Position numbers and translations under genes: made by a program. A stretch of 64,000 nucleotides of DNA from an uncultured Bacteroidales bacterium (lineage in GTDB: Bacteria > Bacteroidota > Bacteroidia > Bacteroidales > Bacteroidaceae): positions 1-64,000 of the forward strand of contig CADCLN010000003.1 of the NCBI GenBank assembly GCA_902802265.1, written 5' to 3'. The notes beneath the pieces are model-generated. The model searched no databases and was not told the origin of the DNA. It worked only from the letters and a program-made list of their open reading frames with translations. Shown piece by piece: positions 7,876 to 16,223 of this stretch (the stretch's first letter is position 1; each line of letters starts with the position of its first letter).

Positions 7876-8826
7876 CTACAGGTCGGGCCAGGCTGTGATG
7901 TCGTACTTGGATTCGAGAGCTTCTTCGACGATGTCGGGGAGGTTGCAGAAGAAGTCGATGCCTGTGCGCTGTTCGAGGTCGTCAACGGTGCAGACGGCGG
8001 AACGGCGGAAGTTTTGCATGACGACTGCATTGCTGGTGTTCAGGTTGTAGTCCTTGTGTTCCATCCAGAAGCCAATGGCTTTGGCTTCGCCCGAAGAGGA
8101 GACGAAGAGGCATGCCATGAAGAAGTAGCGAGGTACGGGCATCTGGACTGTCTGACCGAGGGTGTTCTTCACGTAGATGTATTCCAGGATGTTTTCTTCT
8201 TTGTCGATGGTGCCTCCCTTGACGATGTAGAGGGTGCCTTCGTAGAAGGAGGATTTCTGGTCAATCACACCACGTCCCCAGACATCACGGGCTTTGTCTT
8301 CAATTTCAGCCCAGTAGTCGTTGTTGAAGGCTGAGAGTTGGGGCGACATGTTGGTCATGAAGAAGGTCTGCTCGTTGGCTTCGCTGGAGAAGTAACGCTC
8401 TGCGCTGCCCACGAGGTGTCCACGGCTGTAGCCAGGGAAGGTCTGTGTGCTGAGTTGGTATTGCTTCTGACTGTCGTAGTATGGGTCTGGGCTCCAGGCT
8501 TCGGTACGGTTGGGGGCGTTTTTCTGGGCGTTCTTGACGTTGTAGGAGTAGGCTACCCAATGTGGATGGAGTTTTTCCTTGACATATTCAATACAATAGT
8601 TGATTTCGCCCTGTGGCAGGCGTTGGCAGATGTAGTCGTAGTCGGGATTTAGCTTGGGCACTTCGTATCCCAAGACTGATTCTTCGCCGGAACTGGGGGT
8701 ATTGGCGTTCTGGTTGTCGGCTGAGTATTGTCCGCCAGCAGCGTTGTCGTCGTCTTTGCTGCAAGAGATTAGGGTGGCAGCACTCAGGGCGAGTGCTACC
8801 ACGATATAGATTTTGTTATTTGCCAT
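7876..8826 (-). CDS. DNA/RNA non-specific endonuclease lipoprotein
   Basis: A 316-residue surface lipoprotein nuclease of the NucA/ββα-metal family. The N-terminus has a lipobox (ATLISC) followed by a DDDN-rich linker, common for surface-exposed Bacteroidetes lipoproteins. The catalytic region is YSRGHLVGSAERYFSSEANEQTFFMTNMSPQLSAFN near residues 135-170. The His of RGH is the general base and the Asn of NMSPQ the metal-site region. The usual DRGH is here SRGH. It would cut extracellular DNA or RNA to oligonucleotides. It overlaps the upstream lipoprotein gene by 11 bp and is the last gene of the TonB operon. Confidence 0.88.
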   Translation of the reverse strand: MANNKIYIVVALALSAATLISCSKDDDNAAGGQYSADNQNANTPSSGEESVLGYEVPKLNPDYDYICQRLPQGEINYCIEYVKEKLHPHWVAYSYNVKNAQKNAPNRTEAWSPDPYYDSQKQYQLSTQTFPGYSRGHLVGSAERYFSSEANEQTFFMTNMSPQLSAFNNDYWAEIEDKARDVWGRGVIDQKSSFYEGTLYIVKGGTIDKEENILEYIYVKNTLGQTVQMPVPRYFFMACLFVSSSGEAKAIGFWMEHKDYNLNTSNAVVMQNFRRSAVCTVDDLEQRTGIDFFCNLPDIVEEALESKYDITAWPDL

Positions 8827-11161
8827 AATATACTGAGATTGTTTGGATGCGAAGTTGTGTACCTGCGCTTGAGCTGGCGTTGCAGATGGTCAGCCTCCGG
8901 CCTTCGTCTTCGGTCTGGAATGTCATGGTTTCGTTGCCTGTGCATGGGCCTGAAGCGATGGAGCTGCAAGTCATCACAATCTTCTGAATGGGCTGTGAAG
9001 CCGTGATGTAAATGTTGTTGTTTGCATAGATGCGCACGTCTGTGGCGGTGTTGTTGGTGTAGTAGGTTGGTTCGCTTTTCGTGTTGGTTCCGCCATCAAA
9101 CGAAATGGTCAGATTATCGCCTATCGTGTAGGTTTCTGTGAGTTTTGTTTTGTCTGCCAGCTGCAGGTCTTTGAAGTCGTAGAACACTGGATTCGCAGAC
9201 ATTTCCGTCACGTCGTTGTTCACGATGGTCAGCGTAGCCATGCCCGCAGCATCTACTTCGGCAGTTCGTGTGAAGTTGCCTGTCGGGGTTGGTGGATTAG
9301 GGGTGTTGCCACCACCTCCGCTCTCGTCGTTGATGGAGATGAGGTAGCCCTTCTTGTCAACAGTTTCTGGCGTGTCACCTTTATAGTTCACAAATGGTCC
9401 ACGAACAACAACCTTGTCACCCTTCTTAATCTTGTTTTTGTCGGTGAATTGCTTGTTGTCAATGTCGTAGGCATGGTAGATTTTGAACTTGTTGGCATTT
9501 GTGCCGTCGTCAGAGATATCAAATGTGGCATTGCCATACTGACCTGTATCGATTGATGGGTCGTTGCAGATAATGCCTTCGACATAATATTCATCTTCAG
9601 TGCTTTTATCTGCTTCCAATGCACTTGTAAAGGCAATGGCTGCAGCTACATTGAATGGGTCGGTCTCAGTACCCGTACCCTTTGCTTCGGCGGGTTCTGG
9701 TGGAGTCGGTGCACCTTCACCATTGATGGAAATAATCTTGCTACCATAAGTAAATTCATGTGTACCGTTGTAAGTTGTAATTTTTCCACAGATGATGACT
9801 ACATCACCAACAGTAAGGTAGTCGGCAGAATTAATAGCTTCACCATTTAATCCGTAACCGTTGTACACATAGAATTGTCCATTAGTGCTACCATCGTCAG
9901 AAATATAATAGTTCAGTTCATGATATTGTGTATTTAAATCACCAATTTTAGATACTGTACCTTTTACATATACTTCTTCGGATGGACTGCTGTTTGAATA
10001 GTTGCCAGCTTTTGCAAAAGCATAAACAGCCGCCACGTTGTATGGATCAGTAGCCGTACCACTTCCAGATGGAGTTCCTACCGGTTCATCTGATGCATTT
10101 GGGTCTTTACCATAAGTTTGTCCGTCCATTTCAGCCCAAGACGTGTTCTTCATGCCAGGAACGCCGAAGTAGGTATCAAGTGAACCATAGAGTGTGACTT
10201 TCTTGCCGATGACAGAAGCTTGAGACGGGTTGAGTGCTGTACGGATTTCGCCAGCAGGAAGTTGTACGGGGAATACATTTGCCACTACGGTTTCATCTGG
10301 GCTGTCAGCCAGCAACACTTCTGTTTCTGAGTCTGGAGCAGGTCCGAATTTCGCGCCCTGATTTGGATCTTCGTCATTCTGCAGTTTTGTTCCGTCCACA
10401 TAACCTACGATGTAACCGGTTACATAGCCCTTCTTGCCGACTTTACTCATAGCTTCGGTCACGGAGAGTGGAGATTCCTTAGTGCCGACGGTCTCTGTTG
10501 TCTCGCCGCCCTCGCCGCTGTTGTCAGCAACGCCCTCTTCGATGAGGAAGTTCTCCAGCTCCCATGTGGTGGAGTTGGCTGCTGGTGCGTAGAAGTAGAA
10601 GGCAATGTAGATGGAGTCGTGGTTTACAAACTCTTCGGGCACCTGGATATATCCGCTGCTGTAGAGTGTCCAGTCGCTGTAAGTGGAGGCTTCGGGGGTG
10701 TAGTTGATGAGATGCCACGTAGCTCTTTCAAAGTTTCTTGAATTTCCGTCATAATTCTTGGAAATATAAATTTTGTGGTAATTCTGCCAACCGGAAACTC
10801 TGTCGGTATAACGCAAAGTGTGGTCGAAAGAGAGGCGCACCTTTCCGCTTTCGCAGTTGGTGTTGAGTGGGGGTGAAATGAGGTACGACTCTACTTCCTT
10901 GTTACTTTTCTGGGATGCGCCGGCCCAAGCCTGATAGCCTGTAGCCTGTGTGTAGCTGGAGCCTTGACTCCATGCAGCGTAGCCAGGTCTGAGGTCGTAG
11001 GTAGTGAAGGTGCCAAGGCTGGCATTCTTGTAGGGCATCACTTTGCCGAAAGATGATGATCTTCCGAAATTGATGTCGTAAGGCATGGGTACATCGGAAC
11101 ACGCTGTGAGCAGGCCGATGGTTGTTGCTGCTGTGAGCAGGATTGAATGTATTTTTTTCAT
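8816..11161 (-). CDS. Multidomain surface lipoprotein: anchor-J, OB repeats (DUF6359-like)
   Basis: A 781-residue lipoprotein (lipobox LLTAC, then SDVPMPYD). Domains read in order: a choice-of-anchor J jelly roll (about 45-215, with GYAAWSQGSSYTQATGYQAW and ESYLISPPLN); three repeats starting GT(E/A)(S/T)(D/P)P(L/Y/F)NVxxA (about 225-350, 365-480, 490-605) that look like DUF6359/OB-fold modules (YVKGTVSKIG, YYISDD, VGDVVIICGKI); and a C-terminal beta domain (about 620-781). OB folds often bind nucleic acid, which fits neighbours that degrade it. It probably captures substrate at the cell surface for the TonB receptor. The domain names are from pattern recognition. Confidence 0.72.
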   Translation of the reverse strand: MKKIHSILLTAATTIGLLTACSDVPMPYDINFGRSSSFGKVMPYKNASLGTFTTYDLRPGYAAWSQGSSYTQATGYQAWAGASQKSNKEVESYLISPPLNTNCESGKVRLSFDHTLRYTDRVSGWQNYHKIYISKNYDGNSRNFERATWHLINYTPEASTYSDWTLYSSGYIQVPEEFVNHDSIYIAFYFYAPAANSTTWELENFLIEEGVADNSGEGGETTETVGTKESPLSVTEAMSKVGKKGYVTGYIVGYVDGTKLQNDEDPNQGAKFGPAPDSETEVLLADSPDETVVANVFPVQLPAGEIRTALNPSQASVIGKKVTLYGSLDTYFGVPGMKNTSWAEMDGQTYGKDPNASDEPVGTPSGSGTATDPYNVAAVYAFAKAGNYSNSSPSEEVYVKGTVSKIGDLNTQYHELNYYISDDGSTNGQFYVYNGYGLNGEAINSADYLTVGDVVIICGKITTYNGTHEFTYGSKIISINGEGAPTPPEPAEAKGTGTETDPFNVAAAIAFTSALEADKSTEDEYYVEGIICNDPSIDTGQYGNATFDISDDGTNANKFKIYHAYDIDNKQFTDKNKIKKGDKVVVRGPFVNYKGDTPETVDKKGYLISINDESGGGGNTPNPPTPTGNFTRTAEVDAAGMATLTIVNNDVTEMSANPVFYDFKDLQLADKTKLTETYTIGDNLTISFDGGTNTKSEPTYYTNNTATDVRIYANNNIYITASQPIQKIVMTCSSIASGPCTGNETMTFQTEDEGRRLTICNASSSAGTQLRIQTISVYYGK

Positions 11162-11173
11162 AGTGATATGTTT

Positions 11174-12034
11174 TTATTTCAATTCAATAATGTCGTTGAG
11201 TGAACGTAGTGACAGCTGATAGCTGCTGCTGTAGCGGTTGAGCAGACCGTAGATGGTCTTTTTGCCAGGCTGAATCGTGTCGCCTGCAAATGTTGCCGAT
11301 GTGCTGGTGTAGAGCAGTTGCTTCATGACAGCACCATTGATGATGATGTCGTGATACTCGGAGTAAGTGTCGCCACCCACTTCCCAGTGTGCGTAGGGCC
11401 AGCCGGCATCCTTGATTTCTGCATTCTTTATCACCACGAGCATCGGAGTCATTTTCACGATGTTGTTGGCTGAGAGGTCGGCGCCTGTCACTTCGCGTGC
11501 CTCTACCAGTTCGGGCCGTGGCTTGCCTATTTTCTGTATGTGTGTCCTCATCATTTCAAACGTCATGGGGCCCAGACGCATGGCTCCGTTGGTGTTGATG
11601 TAAGGCATACCGATGCGTGGCGACTGTCCGTAGCCACCCACATAGAGTCCGTTGAGGTTGATGCGGACACGTTGTCCCACGGGGAAGAGTGAGTAGAGCG
11701 CAGCAATACCTTTGATGCCAACGCCGATGCCGCCTTCTGTGGTGTCGAGCGTGCCGTCGGTATTGAGGGGCTGGATGTAGATGAACTGATAGATGTTGCC
11801 AGAGATGTCGTTGGCTGTGACGATACCTTCAACGATTTGATTCGTTGTCACCGGTGTGTAACTGGAGTTGGCGATGGCAGCAGCATACTGCATTCGGATG
11901 TTTTGAATGGTGGTGGTGGGGTCGTCAATGTCCTGGGCAGAATAGAGATCGTTGTCCACGATTTCCTTGTCCCATTTGTTCATGCAAGATGCAGCGAGCA
12001 TTCCTGCAAATATCATAAATATAATCTGCTTCAT
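11174..12034 (-). CDS. DUF5689 surface lipoprotein
   Basis: A 286-residue lipoprotein (signal MKQIIFMIFAGMLAASC with lipobox). The body matches the DUF5689 pattern: an OB-like fold beginning TTNQIVEGIVTANDISGNIYQFIYIQ, followed by GIGVGIKG and RVRINLNGLYVGGYG. DUF5689 proteins in Bacteroidetes are usually encoded beside a TonB receptor and secreted nucleases, as here. It starts 9 bp after the receptor stop, so it is co-transcribed. It probably forms the lid or substrate-binding partner of the receptor, taking the place SusD has in glycan loci; this is inference from context. Confidence 0.75.
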   Translation of the reverse strand: MKQIIFMIFAGMLAASCMNKWDKEIVDNDLYSAQDIDDPTTTIQNIRMQYAAAIANSSYTPVTTNQIVEGIVTANDISGNIYQFIYIQPLNTDGTLDTTEGGIGVGIKGIAALYSLFPVGQRVRINLNGLYVGGYGQSPRIGMPYINTNGAMRLGPMTFEMMRTHIQKIGKPRPELVEAREVTGADLSANNIVKMTPMLVVIKNAEIKDAGWPYAHWEVGGDTYSEYHDIIINGAVMKQLLYTSTSATFAGDTIQPGKKTIYGLLNRYSSSYQLSLRSLNDIIELK

Positions 12035-12043
12035 AGTGTAATA

Positions 12044-14731
12044 TTAGAATCTGAGACCGATGTTGAGGAATACGTTAATGGCATTTGCATAATAGTAGAA
12101 ATTGTTGCGCGAGAAAATATAGTCATACGAGCGGTCGGCGCGGTTTTGTTCGTAGCCGCCCGTCTTCATGTTCGTATTGTTGGTGACGTTCTGCACTTGC
12201 AGGTTGATGTTCAGTCGGCTGCCCGAGAAGCGGATGCTCTTTCCGATGGAGAAGTCCAGCATGAACCCGCCCTTTGCTTTTTCCTGTTCAGGAGAATATC
12301 CTTCGATGACCTCTCCCGTCTGTGCGTCATAGACGTAGGCGGCGTGTCCTGTTGCAGCCATTGCCTTTGCTGCGCTGTGGGCATTTGCTACGGTGGCTGT
12401 ATAGACGTTGATTGATTCGTAGTCGCTGGCATAGCCTGTCACGCCGCACTCTACCGAATTGCTCAATCGGCGGTAGGGCGAAGCCGCGATGTAAAGGCGG
12501 TCGTAGTAGCTCAGGTTAATGTCGAAATACCAGTTGTCGATGTTGTAGCTCAGTCCTGCTGTGGCGCAAGTGAACGGAGTCGTTTCCACCTTCATGTTCT
12601 TCATGAACACCTGCAGGGGATTGTTTCCGCCCGTCACGTTGTTTTCAAAGGCATTGATGCTCTTCACGGTTTCTGCGTCCGAACCCTCGTAGGCAAGCGT
12701 TGCATTCGGATTGTTCAGATACTTTGCGTCGGAGAGTGTGCCGAAGAGGTTCAGCTTCAGGTTGCGAGCCAGATTCACGGTGAGTGCAGCCTCCAGACCC
12801 TTGTATTCCTTCTGAATGCCTGTCATGCTGATGTAGGTCAGGTAGGAAGCATCGTCGTTATAGAAAGCTGTCTGCTGTGTCACGTCGTTGAAACGGGTGT
12901 AGTAGGCGGCAATCTTACCGCTGACAGGTCCGAAGTACCATTGATAGCCAGCTTCGGCATTCCAGTACCATTCGTTCTTCAGGTTAGGCACAAAGTCGTT
13001 GGTTATACGCGGAGCCACAAAGGAATTGTATGCCAGCGGGGCTTGACTCTCGATGCTACCGCCCACGTAAAGTTCAGAGGTGGCAATCTTCTGCGACAAC
13101 ACCAGTTTGCCGCCGCCGCCGAGGAACTTCGCCAGGCCGCTCTTGCCCTTTGAGTTGTTAGCTGCACGTCCGTTGCGCATCAGACCTTCTCGTTCCATCC
13201 AGGTGCCTTCGATGTCGCCGCTGTACGACACGGTGAAACCGCCCGTCTTCCACGTATTGTTGAAGAATCCCCTTACCTTATTTACATATATATTATAGTC
13301 GTATCCAAACTTGTCGCCCTCCTTGATGATTCGGTTCGGGTTGTCAAGGTCGTTCTGATACTCTCGCGATTGCGAACCGTACTTGTTGAGCGAATAGTTG
13401 TCGTAGTCGTGGAAGGTACTGGCTCCCAGCAGGTCTGCCATGGTCTTGTAGTGCATACCCTTCGTGCTGCCCAGGTTTATGCCCAGTGTGTAGGCTCCAT
13501 GTGTGCCGAAGTAGCCGTTCAGGATGGAACTGAGATTAAATGCCAACTGGTTGTTGTGACGCTTTTCCAGATAGTAGAGCGCGTCTTTTCCTGTAGAGTT
13601 GTTAGCCTCGTTCTGGGCATACAGCTGGTCCCATTTCACCTGACGGTTGTACTTCGAACTGGTCCAGTATTGGTAAAGGCTCACGTATTGTTCCATCACA
13701 CCCTTGTTCTCGCTCAGCCACGTCCCGTCGTTGAACACATTACTATATACGTTGAACACAGATGAGGGCAGGTTCTTGTAGTAGTCGGGGCGTGGATTGT
13801 AGGCATTGTTGTAGGAAATGGCGGTACTTCCGTAGTTCATCCAGGTAACTGCTGCCGAGGTTGTCAGCTTGGTTCCCTCCTTGATGTTCCAGTCCCACGT
13901 CAGCAAGGCAGAGGGCGAAAACTCTGTCACCACGCGGCTGTTGCGCTTCTTGCCGTTCTGGTAACCCCAATAGGGATTGTAGTAGTGCGAACCAGCCAAC
14001 GCATACGCCTCTTCGGTCGAAGCACCCTGCTGTGCTCGCTCGGTGGGTGCGCCCCAGATGTTGAACGCAAGACTGTGGGCATCGTTCCACTTCTTCTCGG
14101 CACCCAGCATGAAGCTGAAGCTGTTGTAGAACGTTCCCTCAATGTTGCCCTCCTTCGCATAACGGTAGGCAAAGCTGCCAAACAGCGACCATCCATTGCT
14201 CATGGGGCCTGTGGCGTAAGTGTATTGAGCGCGCATCACATAGTTGCGGTTGGTCAAGGCCAAGCCCAACATGCTGCCTCCTGGTATGTGGCTGGCTCGA
14301 ATGTCGATGTCCGTGGCACCACCCAGCGGTGAATAGCCAAACTTGCATTGCTCCAGAAATCCACTGCCTGCCTTGTTGCGTGTGGCATAGTTCAGTCCGC
14401 CCGTGATACCAGAGAAGCTGAAGCGTCCGTTCTCCACATTGTTGAACTTGACGCCATTGATGTAGTTACCTACGTATGCATTGTCGAGAGAACGATACTT
14501 GAACCTCATGCTTGACCACAGGTAGCCAACTTCGCTCAGGTAGGGGTCTTTCGAGCTTTGCACCAGAGTAACCATGCTGGCAGCTTCTGCATCTTCATCC
14601 ATCTGACCCTCGGTCAAAGAAAAGTCAAAGCCTTCTTCATCGGCGATGGAGTCAGTCAGTACGGGCTCTTGAGCCATTCCATTCGCCACGACGCAGAGGG
14701 CTGCTGCAAGAATTTTTAAACCTTTACTCAT
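12044..14731 (-). CDS. TonB-dependent outer-membrane receptor
   Basis: An 895-residue beta-barrel protein with a signal peptide (MSKGLKILAAALCVVANGMAQ). There is no carboxypeptidase-regulatory-like domain. A plug-like region is near residues 50-130 (YINGVKFNNVENGRFSFSGITGGLNYATRN), then a long barrel of alternating aromatic and polar strands ending in FLNIGLRF with the terminal Phe for BAM recognition. A conventional TonB box was not located. First gene of a four-gene minus-strand operon with two surface lipoproteins and a nuclease, and divergent from a secreted phosphatase; the cargo is inferred to be oligonucleotides or nucleosides. Confidence 0.82.
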   Translation of the reverse strand: MSKGLKILAAALCVVANGMAQEPVLTDSIADEEGFDFSLTEGQMDEDAEAASMVTLVQSSKDPYLSEVGYLWSSMRFKYRSLDNAYVGNYINGVKFNNVENGRFSFSGITGGLNYATRNKAGSGFLEQCKFGYSPLGGATDIDIRASHIPGGSMLGLALTNRNYVMRAQYTYATGPMSNGWSLFGSFAYRYAKEGNIEGTFYNSFSFMLGAEKKWNDAHSLAFNIWGAPTERAQQGASTEEAYALAGSHYYNPYWGYQNGKKRNSRVVTEFSPSALLTWDWNIKEGTKLTTSAAVTWMNYGSTAISYNNAYNPRPDYYKNLPSSVFNVYSNVFNDGTWLSENKGVMEQYVSLYQYWTSSKYNRQVKWDQLYAQNEANNSTGKDALYYLEKRHNNQLAFNLSSILNGYFGTHGAYTLGINLGSTKGMHYKTMADLLGASTFHDYDNYSLNKYGSQSREYQNDLDNPNRIIKEGDKFGYDYNIYVNKVRGFFNNTWKTGGFTVSYSGDIEGTWMEREGLMRNGRAANNSKGKSGLAKFLGGGGKLVLSQKIATSELYVGGSIESQAPLAYNSFVAPRITNDFVPNLKNEWYWNAEAGYQWYFGPVSGKIAAYYTRFNDVTQQTAFYNDDASYLTYISMTGIQKEYKGLEAALTVNLARNLKLNLFGTLSDAKYLNNPNATLAYEGSDAETVKSINAFENNVTGGNNPLQVFMKNMKVETTPFTCATAGLSYNIDNWYFDINLSYYDRLYIAASPYRRLSNSVECGVTGYASDYESINVYTATVANAHSAAKAMAATGHAAYVYDAQTGEVIEGYSPEQEKAKGGFMLDFSIGKSIRFSGSRLNINLQVQNVTNNTNMKTGGYEQNRADRSYDYIFSRNNFYYYANAINVFLNIGLRF

Positions 14732-14766
14732 AGTGTTAGTTTTTGAAGATTTTGTTTATTTGGGCA

Positions 14767-14774
14767 CAAATTTA
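14767..14774 (-). promoter_or_regulatory. -7 promoter box for the TonB operon
   Basis: Minus strand TAAATTTG, matching TAnnTTTG, 36 bp before the receptor start. The stretch 14732-14900 is the shared divergent control region. Confidence 0.6.
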
Positions 14775-14860
14775 ATAAAAAAGTTGTGTAACTTTGATTA
14801 CTTTTTACAAAAAAGATGATTTTTGCCACTAAAAATAAGGTAAAAACCATTTTTTTTTTT

Positions 14861-14868
14861 GATATTTG
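14861..14868 (+). promoter_or_regulatory. Near-consensus -7 box for the EEP gene
   Basis: GATATTTG differs from TAnnTTTG at the first base. It is 32 bp before the ATG at 14901 and within a longer ORF that would start at 14859, so the shorter start is chosen. Confidence 0.4.
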
Positions 14869-14900
14869 CGCTATCAATAACTAAAAACATTCATTTACCC

Positions 14901-15950
14901 ATGAAAAAAACATTGCTTTCGATTTTGTTAGGATTCGTGCTGATGTCGTTCTTGCCCGAAGTACCAGGCCTGCCTCAGAAGCGTACCATTTATGCTGGCA
15001 TCGCTTTCTACAACCTTGAAAACCTCTTCGACACGCTGCACGATACAGGAAAGAACGACTATGAATATCTGCCCGACGGAGCCAACCGCTGGGACACTTA
15101 TAAATATAGTCGTAAACTGGACAAACTTGCACGCGTTCTCAGCGAACTTTGTACCGAGCGCGTGAAGGGTGGAGCCGCTTTCATTGGTGTTTCAGAAGTG
15201 GAAAACGCCCGTGCGCTGAGCGACCTCATAGCTCAACCTTTACTTGCAGAAAAAGGGTATAAGTTCCTTCATATTGAGGGAGATGACAAGCGCGGTGTGG
15301 ATGTTGCTTGCCTATACAACCCCAAGATGTTCAAACCACGCAAGAGTGAACTTATTTCCACTACCGAAGCTTACATGAAATTTACCAATGGACTCATTAC
15401 CCGTAGCATCTTCCACGTGGAGGGCAGTCTGTTGGGCGAACCTTTCCATTTCCTTGTCAACCACTGGCCCTCACGAGCAGCAGCCAGCGAAAACCGTGAG
15501 TTCATCGCTCGCATCCTCCGTCAGGCTGTCGATTCCATCCAGCGGATAGACCCCAACGCTCGCATCGTCATCATGGGTGACCTCAACGACGACCCCGACA
15601 ACAAGTCCGTGACAGAAGCCCTCGGCGCAAAACTCTCGAAGAAAAAAATCCAGCAGCCTACCGACCTCTATAATCCCTGGAACGATATGCTTCGCAAGAA
15701 AGGGCAGGGCACCTTGCTCTACGACAATATGTGGAACCTCTTCGACCAAATCATCTTCACTGCCAACCTCTTGGGCGACGACCGTTCCAGCTTCAAGTTC
15801 TTCAAGAACGAAATCTATATGCCTGCCTACATGACCACCACTGAAGGACGTTTCACCGGTGCGCCTCGCCGCACAGCCTCTGGTGGCGTTTGGCAAGATG
15901 GCTACAGCGACCACTTCCCCACACAGATTTACCTTGTGAAGGAGATGTAG
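14901..15950 (+). CDS. Secreted endonuclease/exonuclease/phosphatase family protein
   Basis: A 349-residue metal-dependent phosphodiesterase-fold protein with a signal peptide (MKKTLLSILLGFVLMSFLP). EEP motifs are visible: AFYNLENLFD (metal-binding Asn/Glu), GVSEVENARAL, RGVDVACLYN, NHWPSRAAASE, MGDLNDDPDN and the terminal SDHFPTQIYL with the catalytic Asp-His. It would release phosphate from nucleic-acid fragments or other phosphoesters in the periplasm or outside. Divergent from the TonB/nuclease operon, which suggests a shared task in nucleic-acid use. Start at 14901 rather than 14859 because the signal peptide begins there. Confidence 0.85.
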   Translation: MKKTLLSILLGFVLMSFLPEVPGLPQKRTIYAGIAFYNLENLFDTLHDTGKNDYEYLPDGANRWDTYKYSRKLDKLARVLSELCTERVKGGAAFIGVSEVENARALSDLIAQPLLAEKGYKFLHIEGDDKRGVDVACLYNPKMFKPRKSELISTTEAYMKFTNGLITRSIFHVEGSLLGEPFHFLVNHWPSRAAASENREFIARILRQAVDSIQRIDPNARIVIMGDLNDDPDNKSVTEALGAKLSKKKIQQPTDLYNPWNDMLRKKGQGTLLYDNMWNLFDQIIFTANLLGDDRSSFKFFKNEIYMPAYMTTTEGRFTGAPRRTASGGVWQDGYSDHFPTQIYLVKEM

Positions 15951-15971
15951 GGGGGTATAACAAATGTATAT

Positions 15972-16007
15972 TCAAAACACTGCACATGAAAAATCAAAAC
16001 ACTGCAC
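15972..16007. repeat. Two 14-nt direct repeats at 22-nt spacing
   Basis: TCAAAACACTGCAC occurs at 15972-15985 and 15994-16007, exactly 22 nt apart (about two helical turns). They lie in the 272-bp gap 15951-16223, about 170 bp before the promoter box of the next gene. The gap otherwise holds a terminator and a promoter. Confidence 0.7.
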
Positions 16008-16078
16008 TTGTCGTTTTGAAACTTAACTGCTGATAAAACGGGAAAAAGTAATTCCGAATCTCGGGCTATCCTGTAAAG

Positions 16079-16118
16079 ATAAATGTTGCAATGCTGCCAT
16101 GTTGCAACATTTATTTTT
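16079..16118 (+). terminator. Intrinsic terminator of the EEP gene
   Basis: A perfect 13-bp stem (ATAAATGTTGCAA at 16079-16091 with its complement at 16102-16114, 10-nt loop) followed by a T-run on the + strand. Confidence 0.8.
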
Positions 16119-16180
16119 GATTTATGGATATTTTTTTCATAATTTGTGGAAAGGTTCTTGTCAGTTTGGATTTTTCTTTC

Positions 16181-16188
16181 TATTTTTG
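16181..16188 (+). promoter_or_regulatory. -7 promoter box for the 1257-residue secreted protein
   Basis: TATTTTTG matches TAnnTTTG and is 35 bp before the ATG at 16224. Confidence 0.6.
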
Positions 16189-16223
16189 CGCACAAAACGA
16201 AAAACTAACTAATAGAAAAGACT

